Source: CAYONZ01 sp964405465 (GTDB lineage: Bacteria > Bdellovibrionota > Bdellovibrionia > Bdellovibrionales > JAMPXM01). From it: a DNA stretch of 64,000 bases. The translations under genes and the position numbers were made by a program. The DNA lies in assembly GCA_964405465.1 (NCBI GenBank), contig CAYONZ010000010.1:1-64000 (forward strand), given 5' to 3'. Numbering within the stretch: the first letter of the stretch is position 1; the number at the start of each line of letters is the position of its first letter. The notes under the pieces were generated by a model. That model was given only the letters and a program-made list of their open reading frames with translations, made no database searches and was not told where the DNA came from. Below, piece by piece: positions 17,617-26,471 of the stretch.

Positions 17617-19419
17617 TTACGATTCAGACTTGTTTTCAAGGCTTGGAGCCAAACGAATTCCCAACTCGATCAATTGATCACGCGAAACTTCATTAGGAGC
17701 TTCAGACATTAAACAAGTTGCCTTTGCCGTTTTCGGGAAGGCGATAACATCACGAATCGCTTCTGTATTGGTGAGAATCATCACGAGGCGATCCATCCCC
17801 CAAGCCAACCCGCCGTGCGGAGGAGTTCCATACAACAAAGCTTCGATGAAGAAACCAAATTTAGCTTTGGCTTCTTCTGGAGATAGACCAAGAGTTTTGA
17901 ACATCGCATCTTGCAACTCACTTCGGTGAATACGAATACTCCCGCCAGCAATTTCTTCGCCGTTACATACGAGGTCGTATGCCTTTGCCAGAATTGATCC
18001 AAACTTAGCTTCATTGGCGCTCACCATGTCTTGCATATGTTGATCTTGTGGCGACGTAAAGGGATGGTGACGTGCCATCCAACGTTTGCCTTCAAAATCA
18101 AATTCAAGAAGTGGAAAGTCCACAACCCATAAAAAACTATCTTTGCTGTGATCAATCAATTTCAATTCACGGCCCAAAAACAACCGAATGGTCGATAGAG
18201 CCGCACAGGTAATTTCGAAAATGTCACCCACGATCAAGGCTACACCTTTGCCTGTTGGGCAACATTTCAAAAAGATTCGGCGCAACTTTTCCTCGTCTAA
18301 AAACTTCCCAATTGGAGAGTTCAATTTCCCATCAGCTTCTGCTTTGATCCAAACCAGTCCCTTAGCTCCAGCGCGTTTTGCCATGTCGGTTAGTTTATCA
18401 AGATATGCCCGAGAAAACTCACCACCCTGCTCAACGCCAAGACCTTTTATGGCTCCGCCCTTTGCCAATACATCTTCGAACACTTTAAAGCCGGTGCCTT
18501 GGGTTTCTGCCTTTAGGTCTTTTAACTCAAGTCCAAAACGCAAATCAGGCTTATCAATTCCATAGCGTTCCATGGCCTCTTGAAAACTCATGCGCGGAAT
18601 TTTTGGTAAGTCCACGCCACGGAATTTTTTCCATAAAACTCCCGCAAGACGCTCCGTCAAATCCATCACATCTTCTTGATCGACAAAGCTCATTTCAATA
18701 TCAATCTGACTAAACTCTGGCTGTCGATCAGCACGAAGATCTTCGTCGCGAAAACAGCGAGCAATTTGAAAATATCGATCCATTCCACCAATCATCAAAA
18801 GTTGCTTCAATGTTTGCGGGCTCTGCGGAAGGGCATAGAACATTCCCTGATTCACTCGTGACGGAACCAAATAGTCTCGTGCTCCTTCTGGGGTGCTCTT
18901 ATACAAAATGGGTGTTTCCACTTCGATAAAAGCATTATCGCTCAAAAACTCACGAACTGTTCGCGCGATCTCATGTCGCATACGAAGATGTTTGTGAAGT
19001 CGTGCCGATCGAATATCAAGGTATCGATACTTCAGTCGCAAAAGTTCGCTGACATTTTCATCATTAACCTGAAATGGCGGTGTTTTTGCCTCTGACAAGA
19101 TTTCGATCTGTGAAACCACAACCTCAAATTGACCCGTCGCAAGTTTTTTGTTTTCCATTCCAGAAGGTCGTTTTTGCACCTTACCACGAACAGCGATAAC
19201 GTATTCATTTCGCACTTCTTTGGCGCGAGCCATGGCATCCTTGGAAGGATCGAGTGTCACCTGAACCAAGCCTTCGCGGTCTCGGAGATCGACAAAAATC
19301 AGTCCGCCATGATCTCGACGGGTATCAACCCATCCCATCAAGTTGATTTCTTGTCCAACATGCTGCTCGTTTACCAATCCGCAATATGTTGTTCTTTTTA
19401 GATCTCGCAAAAACTTCAT
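17617..19419 (-). CDS. aspS: Aspartyl-tRNA synthetase
   Basis: Class IIb synthetase charging tRNA-Asp. The 600 residues include the N-terminal OB domain (LMGWVDTRRDHGGLIFVDLRDREG), motif 2 (FRDEDLRADRQPEFSQID), the bacterial GAD insertion and motif 3 (GGLAWGMDRLVMIL). The ATG at 19419 (MKFLRDLKR) is preceded by GAGGTG. An upstream in-frame TTG at 19431 is less likely. Whether it is discriminating or also charges tRNA-Asn cannot be decided here. Divergent from the gene at 19618. Confidence 0.97.
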   Translation of the reverse strand: MKFLRDLKRTTYCGLVNEQHVGQEINLMGWVDTRRDHGGLIFVDLRDREGLVQVTLDPSKDAMARAKEVRNEYVIAVRGKVQKRPSGMENKKLATGQFEVVVSQIEILSEAKTPPFQVNDENVSELLRLKYRYLDIRSARLHKHLRMRHEIARTVREFLSDNAFIEVETPILYKSTPEGARDYLVPSRVNQGMFYALPQSPQTLKQLLMIGGMDRYFQIARCFRDEDLRADRQPEFSQIDIEMSFVDQEDVMDLTERLAGVLWKKFRGVDLPKIPRMSFQEAMERYGIDKPDLRFGLELKDLKAETQGTGFKVFEDVLAKGGAIKGLGVEQGGEFSRAYLDKLTDMAKRAGAKGLVWIKAEADGKLNSPIGKFLDEEKLRRIFLKCCPTGKGVALIVGDIFEITCAALSTIRLFLGRELKLIDHSKDSFLWVVDFPLLEFDFEGKRWMARHHPFTSPQDQHMQDMVSANEAKFGSILAKAYDLVCNGEEIAGGSIRIHRSELQDAMFKTLGLSPEEAKAKFGFFIEALLYGTPPHGGLAWGMDRLVMILTNTEAIRDVIAFPKTAKATCLMSEAPNEVSRDQLIELGIRLAPSLENKSES

Positions 19420-19531
19420 CAGGCACCTCAATTCTGGAGTAAGCTTTAAAATTATTAGTCGCCCCTTTCAAAGTCAAATTCTCATCGTTTTTGACCGGAA
19501 ATTCCTTAGAAAATTCAAGGGCATCACGGCT

Positions 19532-19564
19532 AGACCTTGGTCTTTGTGAGAATTGTGCTATGCT
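19532..19564 (+). promoter_or_regulatory. Promoter with overlapping AGACCTTGGTCT operator-like site
   Basis: TTGGTC (19537-19542), 16 bases, TATGCT (19559-19564), lying 54 bases before the gene at 19618. The near-palindrome AGACCTTGGTCT (19532-19543) covers the -35 box. It resembles the palindromes at 13013 and 32084. Consensus matching by eye only. Confidence 0.4.
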
Positions 19565-19617
19565 GGCTTTACATTTGTAGAATCGTGTTCAGATTTCTCA
19601 CCTAGAAAGAGGATTTT

Positions 19618-19923
19618 ATGCCGAAAGTGAAAGTCGAGGCTTCATCGAGCGCTTCTCCTAAGGATGCCTTTGCAAAAATCAAAACCATGCTCCAAGACGA
19701 TAAAGATCTGCGCAAAATGGATGCTGGCTATCAGTGCGAATTTAATGAAGCCTCACTCACCGGATCAGCAAAGGGATCGCAGTTTGATGCAAAGATGACG
19801 GTGGTGCCACAAGCACAAGGAGCCAAGGTCGAAATCGAAGTTGAACTTCCTTTTATTTTGACGCCAGTCAAGGGAGTCGTGCAATCCACCCTGCAAAAGA
19901 AATTGGATAAAGCACTCAGCTAA
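19618..19923 (+). CDS. Polyhydroxyalkanoic-acid-system family small protein
   Basis: A 101-residue cytoplasmic protein ending VEIEVELPFILTPVKGVVQSTLQKKLDKALS. The pattern (a Leu-rich beta segment, L-x-P-x-KG, then an amphipathic helix) matches the small family annotated as putative polyhydroxyalkanoic acid system protein (PHA_gran_rgn). The biochemical role of that family is poorly defined, and no PHA synthase is nearby. It starts with AGAAAGAGG upstream of the ATG. The stop is followed by A and then the ATG of rpoH, so the two are probably one transcript. Confidence 0.6.
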   Translation: MPKVKVEASSSASPKDAFAKIKTMLQDDKDLRKMDAGYQCEFNEASLTGSAKGSQFDAKMTVVPQAQGAKVEIEVELPFILTPVKGVVQSTLQKKLDKALS

Positions 19924-19924
19924 A

Positions 19925-21076
19925 ATGGCAAAGAAGAAAGACAATTCAACATCTACTGATACAAAACGAGCCAGCGGGCAACGTAAGGCTCTGTTGAAAT
20001 CGTCTGCTTTGACGCCCCAAAAGGGACCTACAAAAAGAGCGGTCGACATCAAGACCGTCAATGCCGAGATCATCGAAACAGATGATAGTGACGTGGCGCC
20101 AGAGGCTTTTGTTCAAGAGCTCGAAGCAGATGCTGGATTCGACATCGACCATCCGCGAGATGAAATTGTAACGCCCACTCTTGATACCTCTGCCGAAATT
20201 CTAAATGCTGACGACGACGACAGTGACTCCAAACTTGCCAAAACTCCAGCGGTGGCCGCCGTTGATCCGGTGGCGTTGTATATGGCTGAGTTGCGAAAAT
20301 ACCCTTTGCTCACTCGCGAGCAAGAACATGAACTCGCGGTCCGTTATAAAGAGACTGGAGATGCAAAAGCTGCCGAGGCATTGGTGACTTCAAATTTGCG
20401 TTTTGTAGTAAAAATCGCAGCTGAATACACCAAGTTCGGAGCGAAATTGATCGACCTTATACAAGAGGGCAATGTTGGTCTCATGCATGGGGTGAAAGAA
20501 TTTAATCCCTATAAAGGGGTTCGCCTCATCACCTATGCCGTGTGGTGGATTCGTGGCTATATTCAAGAATATCTTATGCGCCAGTACTCCGTTGTTCGCA
20601 TCGGCACGACGCAAAACCAGAGAAAACTTTTCTATCGCCTTCAAAAAGAAAAAGAAGCCCTCGGCGCCCTGGGCCTTGAGCCGACCGCGAAACTTTTGAG
20701 TGCCAAACTTGGCGTCACAGAAGAAGAAGTCGAAACTATGCAGAAGCGCCTCAAAGGCAGAGACGTCAGCCTCAATGCCCCTCTCGACCTTGATTCGAAG
20801 AGCACATTGATAGATCTCGAGACCGATGACTCGCCCGCAGTGGACGAACAACTCGGCCATGAGCAAGAGCTGCATCACCTAAAAGAGAAAATCGAAGCCA
20901 TTCGCCCTGGATTAAATGAGAAGGAAATTTTCATCTTAGAAAATCGCCTACTTGCGGATGAGCCAATGACTCTGCAAGAAATTGGCGACAAATACGGCAC
21001 AACTCGCGAAGCCGTACGCCAGGTTGAAAATCGGTTGATGTCAAAAATTAAGATGGCCTATCAACAGTCGGATTAA
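19925..21076 (+). CDS. rpoH: RNA polymerase sigma factor RpoH (sigma-32)
   Basis: Heat-shock type alternative sigma factor. The conserved core covers about residues 110-383: region 1.2/2 (LRFVVKIAAEYTKFGAKLIDLIQEGNVGLM), region 2.4 (YAVWWIRGYIQEYLM), the RpoH box (NQRKLFYRL) and region 4 HTH (LQEIGDKYGTTREAVRQVE). The RpoH box separates it from RpoD and RpoS. The first 110 residues are an unusual acidic, low-complexity extension (DSDVAPEAF, DDDDSD) with a basic start; typical RpoH proteins are about 285-300 residues. It ends 11 bases from the convergent fliA stop. Confidence 0.9.
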   Translation: MAKKKDNSTSTDTKRASGQRKALLKSSALTPQKGPTKRAVDIKTVNAEIIETDDSDVAPEAFVQELEADAGFDIDHPRDEIVTPTLDTSAEILNADDDDSDSKLAKTPAVAAVDPVALYMAELRKYPLLTREQEHELAVRYKETGDAKAAEALVTSNLRFVVKIAAEYTKFGAKLIDLIQEGNVGLMHGVKEFNPYKGVRLITYAVWWIRGYIQEYLMRQYSVVRIGTTQNQRKLFYRLQKEKEALGALGLEPTAKLLSAKLGVTEEEVETMQKRLKGRDVSLNAPLDLDSKSTLIDLETDDSPAVDEQLGHEQELHHLKEKIEAIRPGLNEKEIFILENRLLADEPMTLQEIGDKYGTTREAVRQVENRLMSKIKMAYQQSD

Positions 21077-21084
21077 CTCAACTC

Positions 21085-21112
21085 AGATCAAGACGCTTCT
21101 GCGCCTTGATCT
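21085..21112. terminator. Hairpin between rpoH and fliA
   Basis: AGATCAAG-A-CGC / GCG-C-CTTGATCT with a TTCT loop, 8 bases after the rpoH stop and covering the last codons of convergent fliA. It is strong but has no T-run on either side, so it is possibly a bidirectional pause or processing hairpin. Confidence 0.4.
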
Positions 21113-21870
21113 TCGAAATGCTGAGTCAACTTACCTCGCAACTTGGAAATCGCCTGTGCATGCAACTGAGAAATCCGACTCTCTGTCACGCGCAAAACTT
21201 TTCCGATCTCCTTAAGATTGAGATCTTCATAATAGTAGAGTGACAAGACCAAGCGCTGTCGTTCTGGCAACTCTTCGATGGCCTTTGCTACAATTTCTTT
21301 AACCGATTTGATGTTGAGTTGGATCAAAGGGTTGTTGAGCTTGCAGCCTTCCAAAATATTGAGAATTGATTTTTTATCTACAGTACTGAATGTCGCAGCT
21401 TCATCGATAGACAAAACACTGACAGGCCGAACCTGATTCACAAGATCATAGAATTCATCCATGTTCATGTTCAGCTTCACTGCAATTTCTTCGTCAGCGG
21501 GACTGCGCCCAAGTTCGGCTTCAAGCTCGAGAGTTGTTCGATCTAAAAGTTTGGCCTTATCGCGAACCGATCGAGGCACCCAGTCTTGCGCGCGCAACTC
21601 ATCGAGGATTGCTCCGCGAATACGAAACTCCGCATAAGTCTTGAACTTGTTGTCGCGAGTCGGATCATATTTGTCTATCGCATCCATTAGGCCAATCACA
21701 CCACTCGAGATCAAATCATCCAATTCGATATTCGAGGGAAGTCGCACTGCAATTTTCTGTGCAATAAAACGAATGAGTGGAGCGTACTCCATCACCAGCT
21801 TATCTTTGTCCCTGTGAGCAAGTTTCCCAGAATCTTCTTTATATTTTCGGAGAAAATTATCTCTTGCCAT
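21088..21870 (-). CDS. fliA: Flagellar sigma factor FliA (sigma-28)
   Basis: Alternative sigma factor for late flagellar, motility and chemotaxis genes. In 260 residues it shows region 2 (YAPLIRFIAQKIAVRLPSN, then ELDDLISSGVIGLMDAIDKYD, FKTYAEFRIRGAILDELRAQDWVPRSVR), which is characteristic of FliA/WhiG. Region 4 (ELPERQRLVLSLYYYEDLNLKEIGKVLRVTESRISQLHAQAI) completes it. The ATG begins MARDNFLRKYKEDSG. It is the last gene of the flagellar run, 62 bases after flhG, in the common flhA-flhF-flhG-fliA order. Confidence 0.95.
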   Translation of the reverse strand: MARDNFLRKYKEDSGKLAHRDKDKLVMEYAPLIRFIAQKIAVRLPSNIELDDLISSGVIGLMDAIDKYDPTRDNKFKTYAEFRIRGAILDELRAQDWVPRSVRDKAKLLDRTTLELEAELGRSPADEEIAVKLNMNMDEFYDLVNQVRPVSVLSIDEAATFSTVDKKSILNILEGCKLNNPLIQLNIKSVKEIVAKAIEELPERQRLVLSLYYYEDLNLKEIGKVLRVTESRISQLHAQAISKLRGKLTQHFEDQGAEAS

Positions 21871-21932
21871 TTATGCCACCCCACTGCAAACAGGTTATCA
21901 AATTGAGAAGCACCCTAAAAGTCCTAATCTTT

Positions 21933-22781
21933 TCATGCCACACCTAAGAACTGCTCCCAAAAAAACTGTAGATTTCCTTTACACTCTTCTACGTGAGCGA
22001 AACCTTTCAATTTTTGGCTTAACTTTTTGATCGACAATGCCGAGGGCGAGTCTGGAAAGGCCTGCAAAAGTATGTGCTGATTTTTTACGGCTTGTCTCAA
22101 ATTGGGATCAGTTGGAATGGATCCTTTATAGTCTAGGCCTACACATAGAAATTTTTGAGTCACATCATTGAGACGCTCAAACAACTTCAACCCCTCGGCC
22201 TCATCACGAACTTGGTTACACACAATTGAAAAATGATTTTCGCGATATCGTTGATTCAAAACTTTGATCAAAGCATAGGAGTCGGTGATGCTTGCAGGAT
22301 CGGGAGTCACAACGATCCATGTCTCTTGTGCTGCACTATTCAGATAGAGAACTTTATCATCAATTCCAGGAGCAGTATCAACAATCAAGTATTCATATGA
22401 ACAACCAAGCAGACTAACTTGATCTAATAGCAATTGTTTTTCGAAGACGCTCAAGTTTTGTAGTTCAAAGATGCCACTCCCGCCGGGAATTAAATCAACA
22501 TTTGGAGCTACGTTGACAATGACCTCGAAAATATTTGCTCTTCCTTGAAGAACATCGAAAACAGTTTTTTGCGCTCTCACTCCAAACATGATGTCGATAT
22601 TGGCCATTCCCAAATCACCATCTAGAATCAATACACGTTTTCCTTCGCGCCCAAGTTGAAAGGCGGTATTGGCAACCAAAGTTGACTTACCCACTCCGCC
22701 TTTGCCTGAGGTGATACTAAGTGTTCGCGTCTTCATCGGAAAAGAACTCGAGCTTGTTGAAAAGAACTGACTTGAACCCAT
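21933..22781 (-). CDS. flhG: MinD-like ATPase FlhG (FleN/YlxH)
   Basis: Controls the number and placement of flagella together with FlhF, stimulating FlhF GTPase. The 282 residues carry the deviant Walker A SGKGGVGKSTLVANTAF, Walker A' DGDLGMANIDIMFGV and the Walker B region LIVDTAPGID. An N-terminal stretch SSQFFSTSSSSFPMKT precedes the ATPase core; it may carry a degenerate version of the DQAxxLR activating motif, which is not obvious here. The stop of flhF is 2 bases from its ATG, so they are coupled. A C-terminal membrane-targeting helix is likely but not distinctive. Confidence 0.92.
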   Translation of the reverse strand: MGSSQFFSTSSSSFPMKTRTLSITSGKGGVGKSTLVANTAFQLGREGKRVLILDGDLGMANIDIMFGVRAQKTVFDVLQGRANIFEVIVNVAPNVDLIPGGSGIFELQNLSVFEKQLLLDQVSLLGCSYEYLIVDTAPGIDDKVLYLNSAAQETWIVVTPDPASITDSYALIKVLNQRYRENHFSIVCNQVRDEAEGLKLFERLNDVTQKFLCVGLDYKGSIPTDPNLRQAVKNQHILLQAFPDSPSALSIKKLSQKLKGFAHVEECKGNLQFFWEQFLGVA

Positions 22782-22783
22782 GA

Positions 22784-24385
22784 TTATCTTATCTCCCTTT
22801 TCACTTTGGTCAGTTTAAAGATTAAATCTAGTACCCGTTCCTTCGTTGCAACCTCGAAATCTTCTGGCACCCGGTGGCCTGTGCCAAATGAATGAAGTGG
22901 CAAATGCAGCTTTCGATGAACGTTAAAGATCACGCCATGTTGAGTGGCCTGATCTAAATTGCTAAAAATCAAATCATTGTAATTTGCAATCTTGAAACGC
23001 TTTGCCACCTCAAGTGCATCCGCATCTTTGTTTGTTGACGACAAAACAAGGTGAGTTACGGCATTAAGATCTGCTGGAGGAAGAAGGTCTTTATAGGCAT
23101 GAATCTCCTCGAGTGATTGCAAATGAAACCCAGGAGAGTCGATCAGGATATAGTCACAATAGCCAAGTTGTGACATCACCCATTCCCATTCATTTTTCGA
23201 TCTAATCACGGCAAATGGTATATTCAAAATCTGACAGTAGATTTTCATTTGTTCAACGGCGCCAACTTTAAACGAATCAGTTGAAACAACTGCCACACGT
23301 TTTTTCTCATTCACCACAAGGTGGCTTGCCATTTTGACCAAGGTGCTTGTCTTACCAGAACCCGAGCAGCCAACAAACAGATGAACCCTTCCCGCGTAAG
23401 GCTGCCCTTGAGTGTTGATATTCGTAAGAAACCAACGTGCCATCCAAGCATCAATGAGGGCTTTCTTTTTGGCCTGAACTGGATCTATCTCCTTTTGCGC
23501 CATTAATAAAATTTCACTGGCATACTCTGGAGAAATTCCAACCTCCAAAAGTTTTTGATAGGAGTGACTGAAGTCAAAGTTGATTCCGAATTCTGCTCCA
23601 GGATGTATATTGACGATCGGCGCGGGGGCAACATGAGAATTTTCAATTATTTTTTGTAAACGAGATATTTCATTTTTCAATGCCCACACCTCGTCGGCCC
23701 TAGGCGCTTGAACAGCAGACACCTGTCCTACAGAGTCTGGACGCTCTGTAGTTTGTATTCTTGGCATTTCAGACCCCGACACTCTGTTGCCCGCAGGCAT
23801 CTTCTTTTTGGGGGCCTCATCGACGGTGTACCGACCAGCCTGAGCAGCCTCTTGAACTGCGTTTCGAATTCGCCGTAAAGCGTGCGGTGAACTTTGCTCT
23901 GAGGAAGAATCCTCTGTTGAGGCTGATCGAGATGTCCGAGCCTGCCTGAAATCAAGGCGCCGCTGGACGAACACATCTTCATCGTGGTCCTCATCTGGAA
24001 TGTCTATGTAGTTAGCCGATGTTGAAGGTCGTGCTCTACCACCACCCAATTCGGTTTGTTCGATTTGATATCGAGCATTTTGTTTAGCTTGAAATTCCTG
24101 GATCTTTCGCTCAGAAACACGATCAATGATCTCTTTCTGCTTTCTGGCAGGTGCCTGTCGAAATCGATCCCGAGCTTCTTCGGGAAGACGAGACTCAACA
24201 TAGTTCTTTTTGTGAAGTGTTGAATCTGAAACCGCAGCCGTGACTTCTACGCTTCCCTCTCCCGCTATGCCATAAGATTTACGATTGTCTTTGGCTGACA
24301 GAATAATTGCATCTGGTCCGAGGTCATTTTTGACCATTTGCAAAGCTTCTTTCATTGTCTTGGCTTCAAATCTTTTAACCCGCAT
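22784..24385 (-). CDS. flhF: Flagellar SRP-like GTPase FlhF
   Basis: SRP54-family GTPase that recruits early flagellar components to the cell pole. It starts MRVKRFEAKTMKEALQMVKNDLGPDAIILS, the standard FlhF B-domain opening. Residues about 100-270 are charged and low-complexity. The NG domain follows, with P-loop GCSGSGKTSTLVKMASHL and SFKVGAVEQMKIYCQIL. The G3 position reads IDSPGF instead of the usual DTAGR, and the G4 T-K-x-D element is not clearly present (SNLDQA). Its length of 533 residues is on the long side. The end of flhA overlaps its start by 11 bases. Confidence 0.9.
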   Translation of the reverse strand: MRVKRFEAKTMKEALQMVKNDLGPDAIILSAKDNRKSYGIAGEGSVEVTAAVSDSTLHKKNYVESRLPEEARDRFRQAPARKQKEIIDRVSERKIQEFQAKQNARYQIEQTELGGGRARPSTSANYIDIPDEDHDEDVFVQRRLDFRQARTSRSASTEDSSSEQSSPHALRRIRNAVQEAAQAGRYTVDEAPKKKMPAGNRVSGSEMPRIQTTERPDSVGQVSAVQAPRADEVWALKNEISRLQKIIENSHVAPAPIVNIHPGAEFGINFDFSHSYQKLLEVGISPEYASEILLMAQKEIDPVQAKKKALIDAWMARWFLTNINTQGQPYAGRVHLFVGCSGSGKTSTLVKMASHLVVNEKKRVAVVSTDSFKVGAVEQMKIYCQILNIPFAVIRSKNEWEWVMSQLGYCDYILIDSPGFHLQSLEEIHAYKDLLPPADLNAVTHLVLSSTNKDADALEVAKRFKIANYNDLIFSNLDQATQHGVIFNVHRKLHLPLHSFGTGHRVPEDFEVATKERVLDLIFKLTKVKREIR

Positions 24386-26471
24386 GTGCTAACTCCACCA
24401 TTGCCACTGATCTGATTTTGGCGTCTTGAGAAAGTTCATTATGTGATAAAACAACCAACTGAGGGATGAATCGATGCGTGAGCTTAAACAGGTGTCGACG
24501 AGCTGTTGGACTTGTCAATAATATGGGTTGTCCTGCAATTTCAGGATGTGTTTCGATTGTTGAGGCAATGCTCTCGATCATTCCGTGAGCCGTGCGAGGA
24601 TCCATCACCAATTGAACACCCTGCTCGGTCTGTAAAAGTGAATTGGCAATCAACTCTTCCAACCTTGGGTCCAAACTCAACACCGGAACTTGTCCTTCAT
24701 CATTTTTGTATCGCGATGAAATGCCACGCGCGAGACCACGACGAACGCCTTCGGTTAATACCTCTGCGTCTTTCGAACGATGAGCCTCATCTGCCAGCGT
24801 TTCAAAAATAGTCAAAAGATCACGAATCGAAACTTGTTCTCGCAAGAGATTTTGTAAAACTCGAACTACAGTTCCAAGTGGCAAAAGATCAGGAACCAAT
24901 TCTTCAATAACTTTCGGATAAGTCTTTTTGAAGTTCTCAATGAGATGCGAAGCCTCTTGGCGACCAAGTAATTCATGAGCGTGAGTGCGAATCACCTCAG
25001 TGATATGCGTGGCCATGACAGTTGGTAAATCGACAACTGTGTAACCTGCAAATTCAGCTTCTTCTTTTTGTCCTTTGGAAATCCAAAGAGCATCTAGACC
25101 AAATGCTGGTTCCTTCGTCGGAATACCATCAACATGTGCCGTAACATTTCCAGGGTCCATCGCGAGTAAGTATTCAGCTCGCAAAGAGCCGCCAGCCACA
25201 CGATTGCCTTTGATCAAAATTCGATATTCACCAGCACTCAGTTGTAAATTATCGCGAATATGAATGCTCGGTACAATGATTCCAAGATCTAGCGCAAATT
25301 GCTTTCGAATGCTCACGATGCGCTCAAGCAGATCCCCCGATTGATTACTCTCAACCACATTGATCAAGCCGTATCCGACTTCAAGCTCCACAAGATCCAA
25401 GGGTAAAAGATTTTCGATATTTTCTTTTTGCGGCCGCACGGCTTGTTCGGCTTCTTTTTTTGCATCTGAAGTCTTCTTTTCCTGTTCAGTTTTGACCATC
25501 ATCCATGAAATTCCACCCATGATGAGCGCAATCAAGAAAAATGGAATCTTTGGCAATCCCGGCACAAGTCCTAATGTCGCCAAAAGACCGCCCACTATGC
25601 CGATAGCCTTGGGGTTTGCAAAGAGCTGCGATACCACCTCTTGTCCCATATTTTTATCGCTTGAGCTTCGAGTGACAATAGTACCTGCGGCAGTTGAGAT
25701 AATCAGTGCCGGTATCTGGCTGACCAGACCGTCACCTATCGTCAACTTTGTATAATATTGAGCTGCTGTGGCCACATCCAGGCCATGCTGTAACATTCCC
25801 ACAAGCAAGCCACCAACAATATTCACCACCATGATGATGATCGCGGCAATCGCATCTCCACGAACGAATTTGCTCGCACCGTCCATTGCTCCATAAAAGT
25901 CTGCTTCGGATTCGATTTCTTTTCTTCGCTTTCGCGCTTGCTCTTCATTTATGAGCCCAGCATTGAGATCGGCATCAATCGACATCTGTTTACCTGGCAT
26001 AGCATCCAAAGTAAAACGAGCAGCAACTTCAGCCACACGCCCCGAACCTTTCGTGATAACGACGAAGTTGATGATAACCAAAATCAAAAATACAATTAGA
26101 CCAATGACATAGTTGTTCCCAACCACAAAACTTCCGAAAGCCTCAATGACCGCCCCAGCTGAGGCCGTACCATTGTGTCCTTCAGTCAATACAAGTCTTG
26201 TCGTCGCTACGTTCAACGCTAAACGAAACAAAGTCGTAATCAAAAGCAAACTCGGAAACACGCTAAACTCGAGTGCTTTCTGTGTATAGAGTGCAACAAT
26301 TAGGATCAGAAGACTTGAACTCAAAGAAATAGTAAGTGCCACATCAAGAAGAATTGATGGCAATGGAATGATCATGACAGCAAGAATTGCAACCAACGCC
26401 AATGCCACTACTAGATCCGCATTCTTGGTGTACTTCTCAAATCTCTTTAAAAACTGAAACAGCTCTTCCAT
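24375..26471 (-). CDS. flhA: Flagellar type III export protein FlhA
   Basis: Largest membrane component of the flagellar export gate and the docking platform for export chaperones. About eight membrane helices occupy residues 20-320, including the FHIPEP-family segment around GNNYVIGLIVFLILVIINFVVITKGSGRVAEVAARFTLDAMPGKQMSID. The cytoplasmic domain covers residues 350-698. The 698-residue length fits the family. Its ATG directly follows the flhB stop (1 base). Confidence 0.97.
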   Translation of the reverse strand: MEELFQFLKRFEKYTKNADLVVALALVAILAVMIIPLPSILLDVALTISLSSSLLILIVALYTQKALEFSVFPSLLLITTLFRLALNVATTRLVLTEGHNGTASAGAVIEAFGSFVVGNNYVIGLIVFLILVIINFVVITKGSGRVAEVAARFTLDAMPGKQMSIDADLNAGLINEEQARKRRKEIESEADFYGAMDGASKFVRGDAIAAIIIMVVNIVGGLLVGMLQHGLDVATAAQYYTKLTIGDGLVSQIPALIISTAAGTIVTRSSSDKNMGQEVVSQLFANPKAIGIVGGLLATLGLVPGLPKIPFFLIALIMGGISWMMVKTEQEKKTSDAKKEAEQAVRPQKENIENLLPLDLVELEVGYGLINVVESNQSGDLLERIVSIRKQFALDLGIIVPSIHIRDNLQLSAGEYRILIKGNRVAGGSLRAEYLLAMDPGNVTAHVDGIPTKEPAFGLDALWISKGQKEEAEFAGYTVVDLPTVMATHITEVIRTHAHELLGRQEASHLIENFKKTYPKVIEELVPDLLPLGTVVRVLQNLLREQVSIRDLLTIFETLADEAHRSKDAEVLTEGVRRGLARGISSRYKNDEGQVPVLSLDPRLEELIANSLLQTEQGVQLVMDPRTAHGMIESIASTIETHPEIAGQPILLTSPTARRHLFKLTHRFIPQLVVLSHNELSQDAKIRSVAMVELAHAG

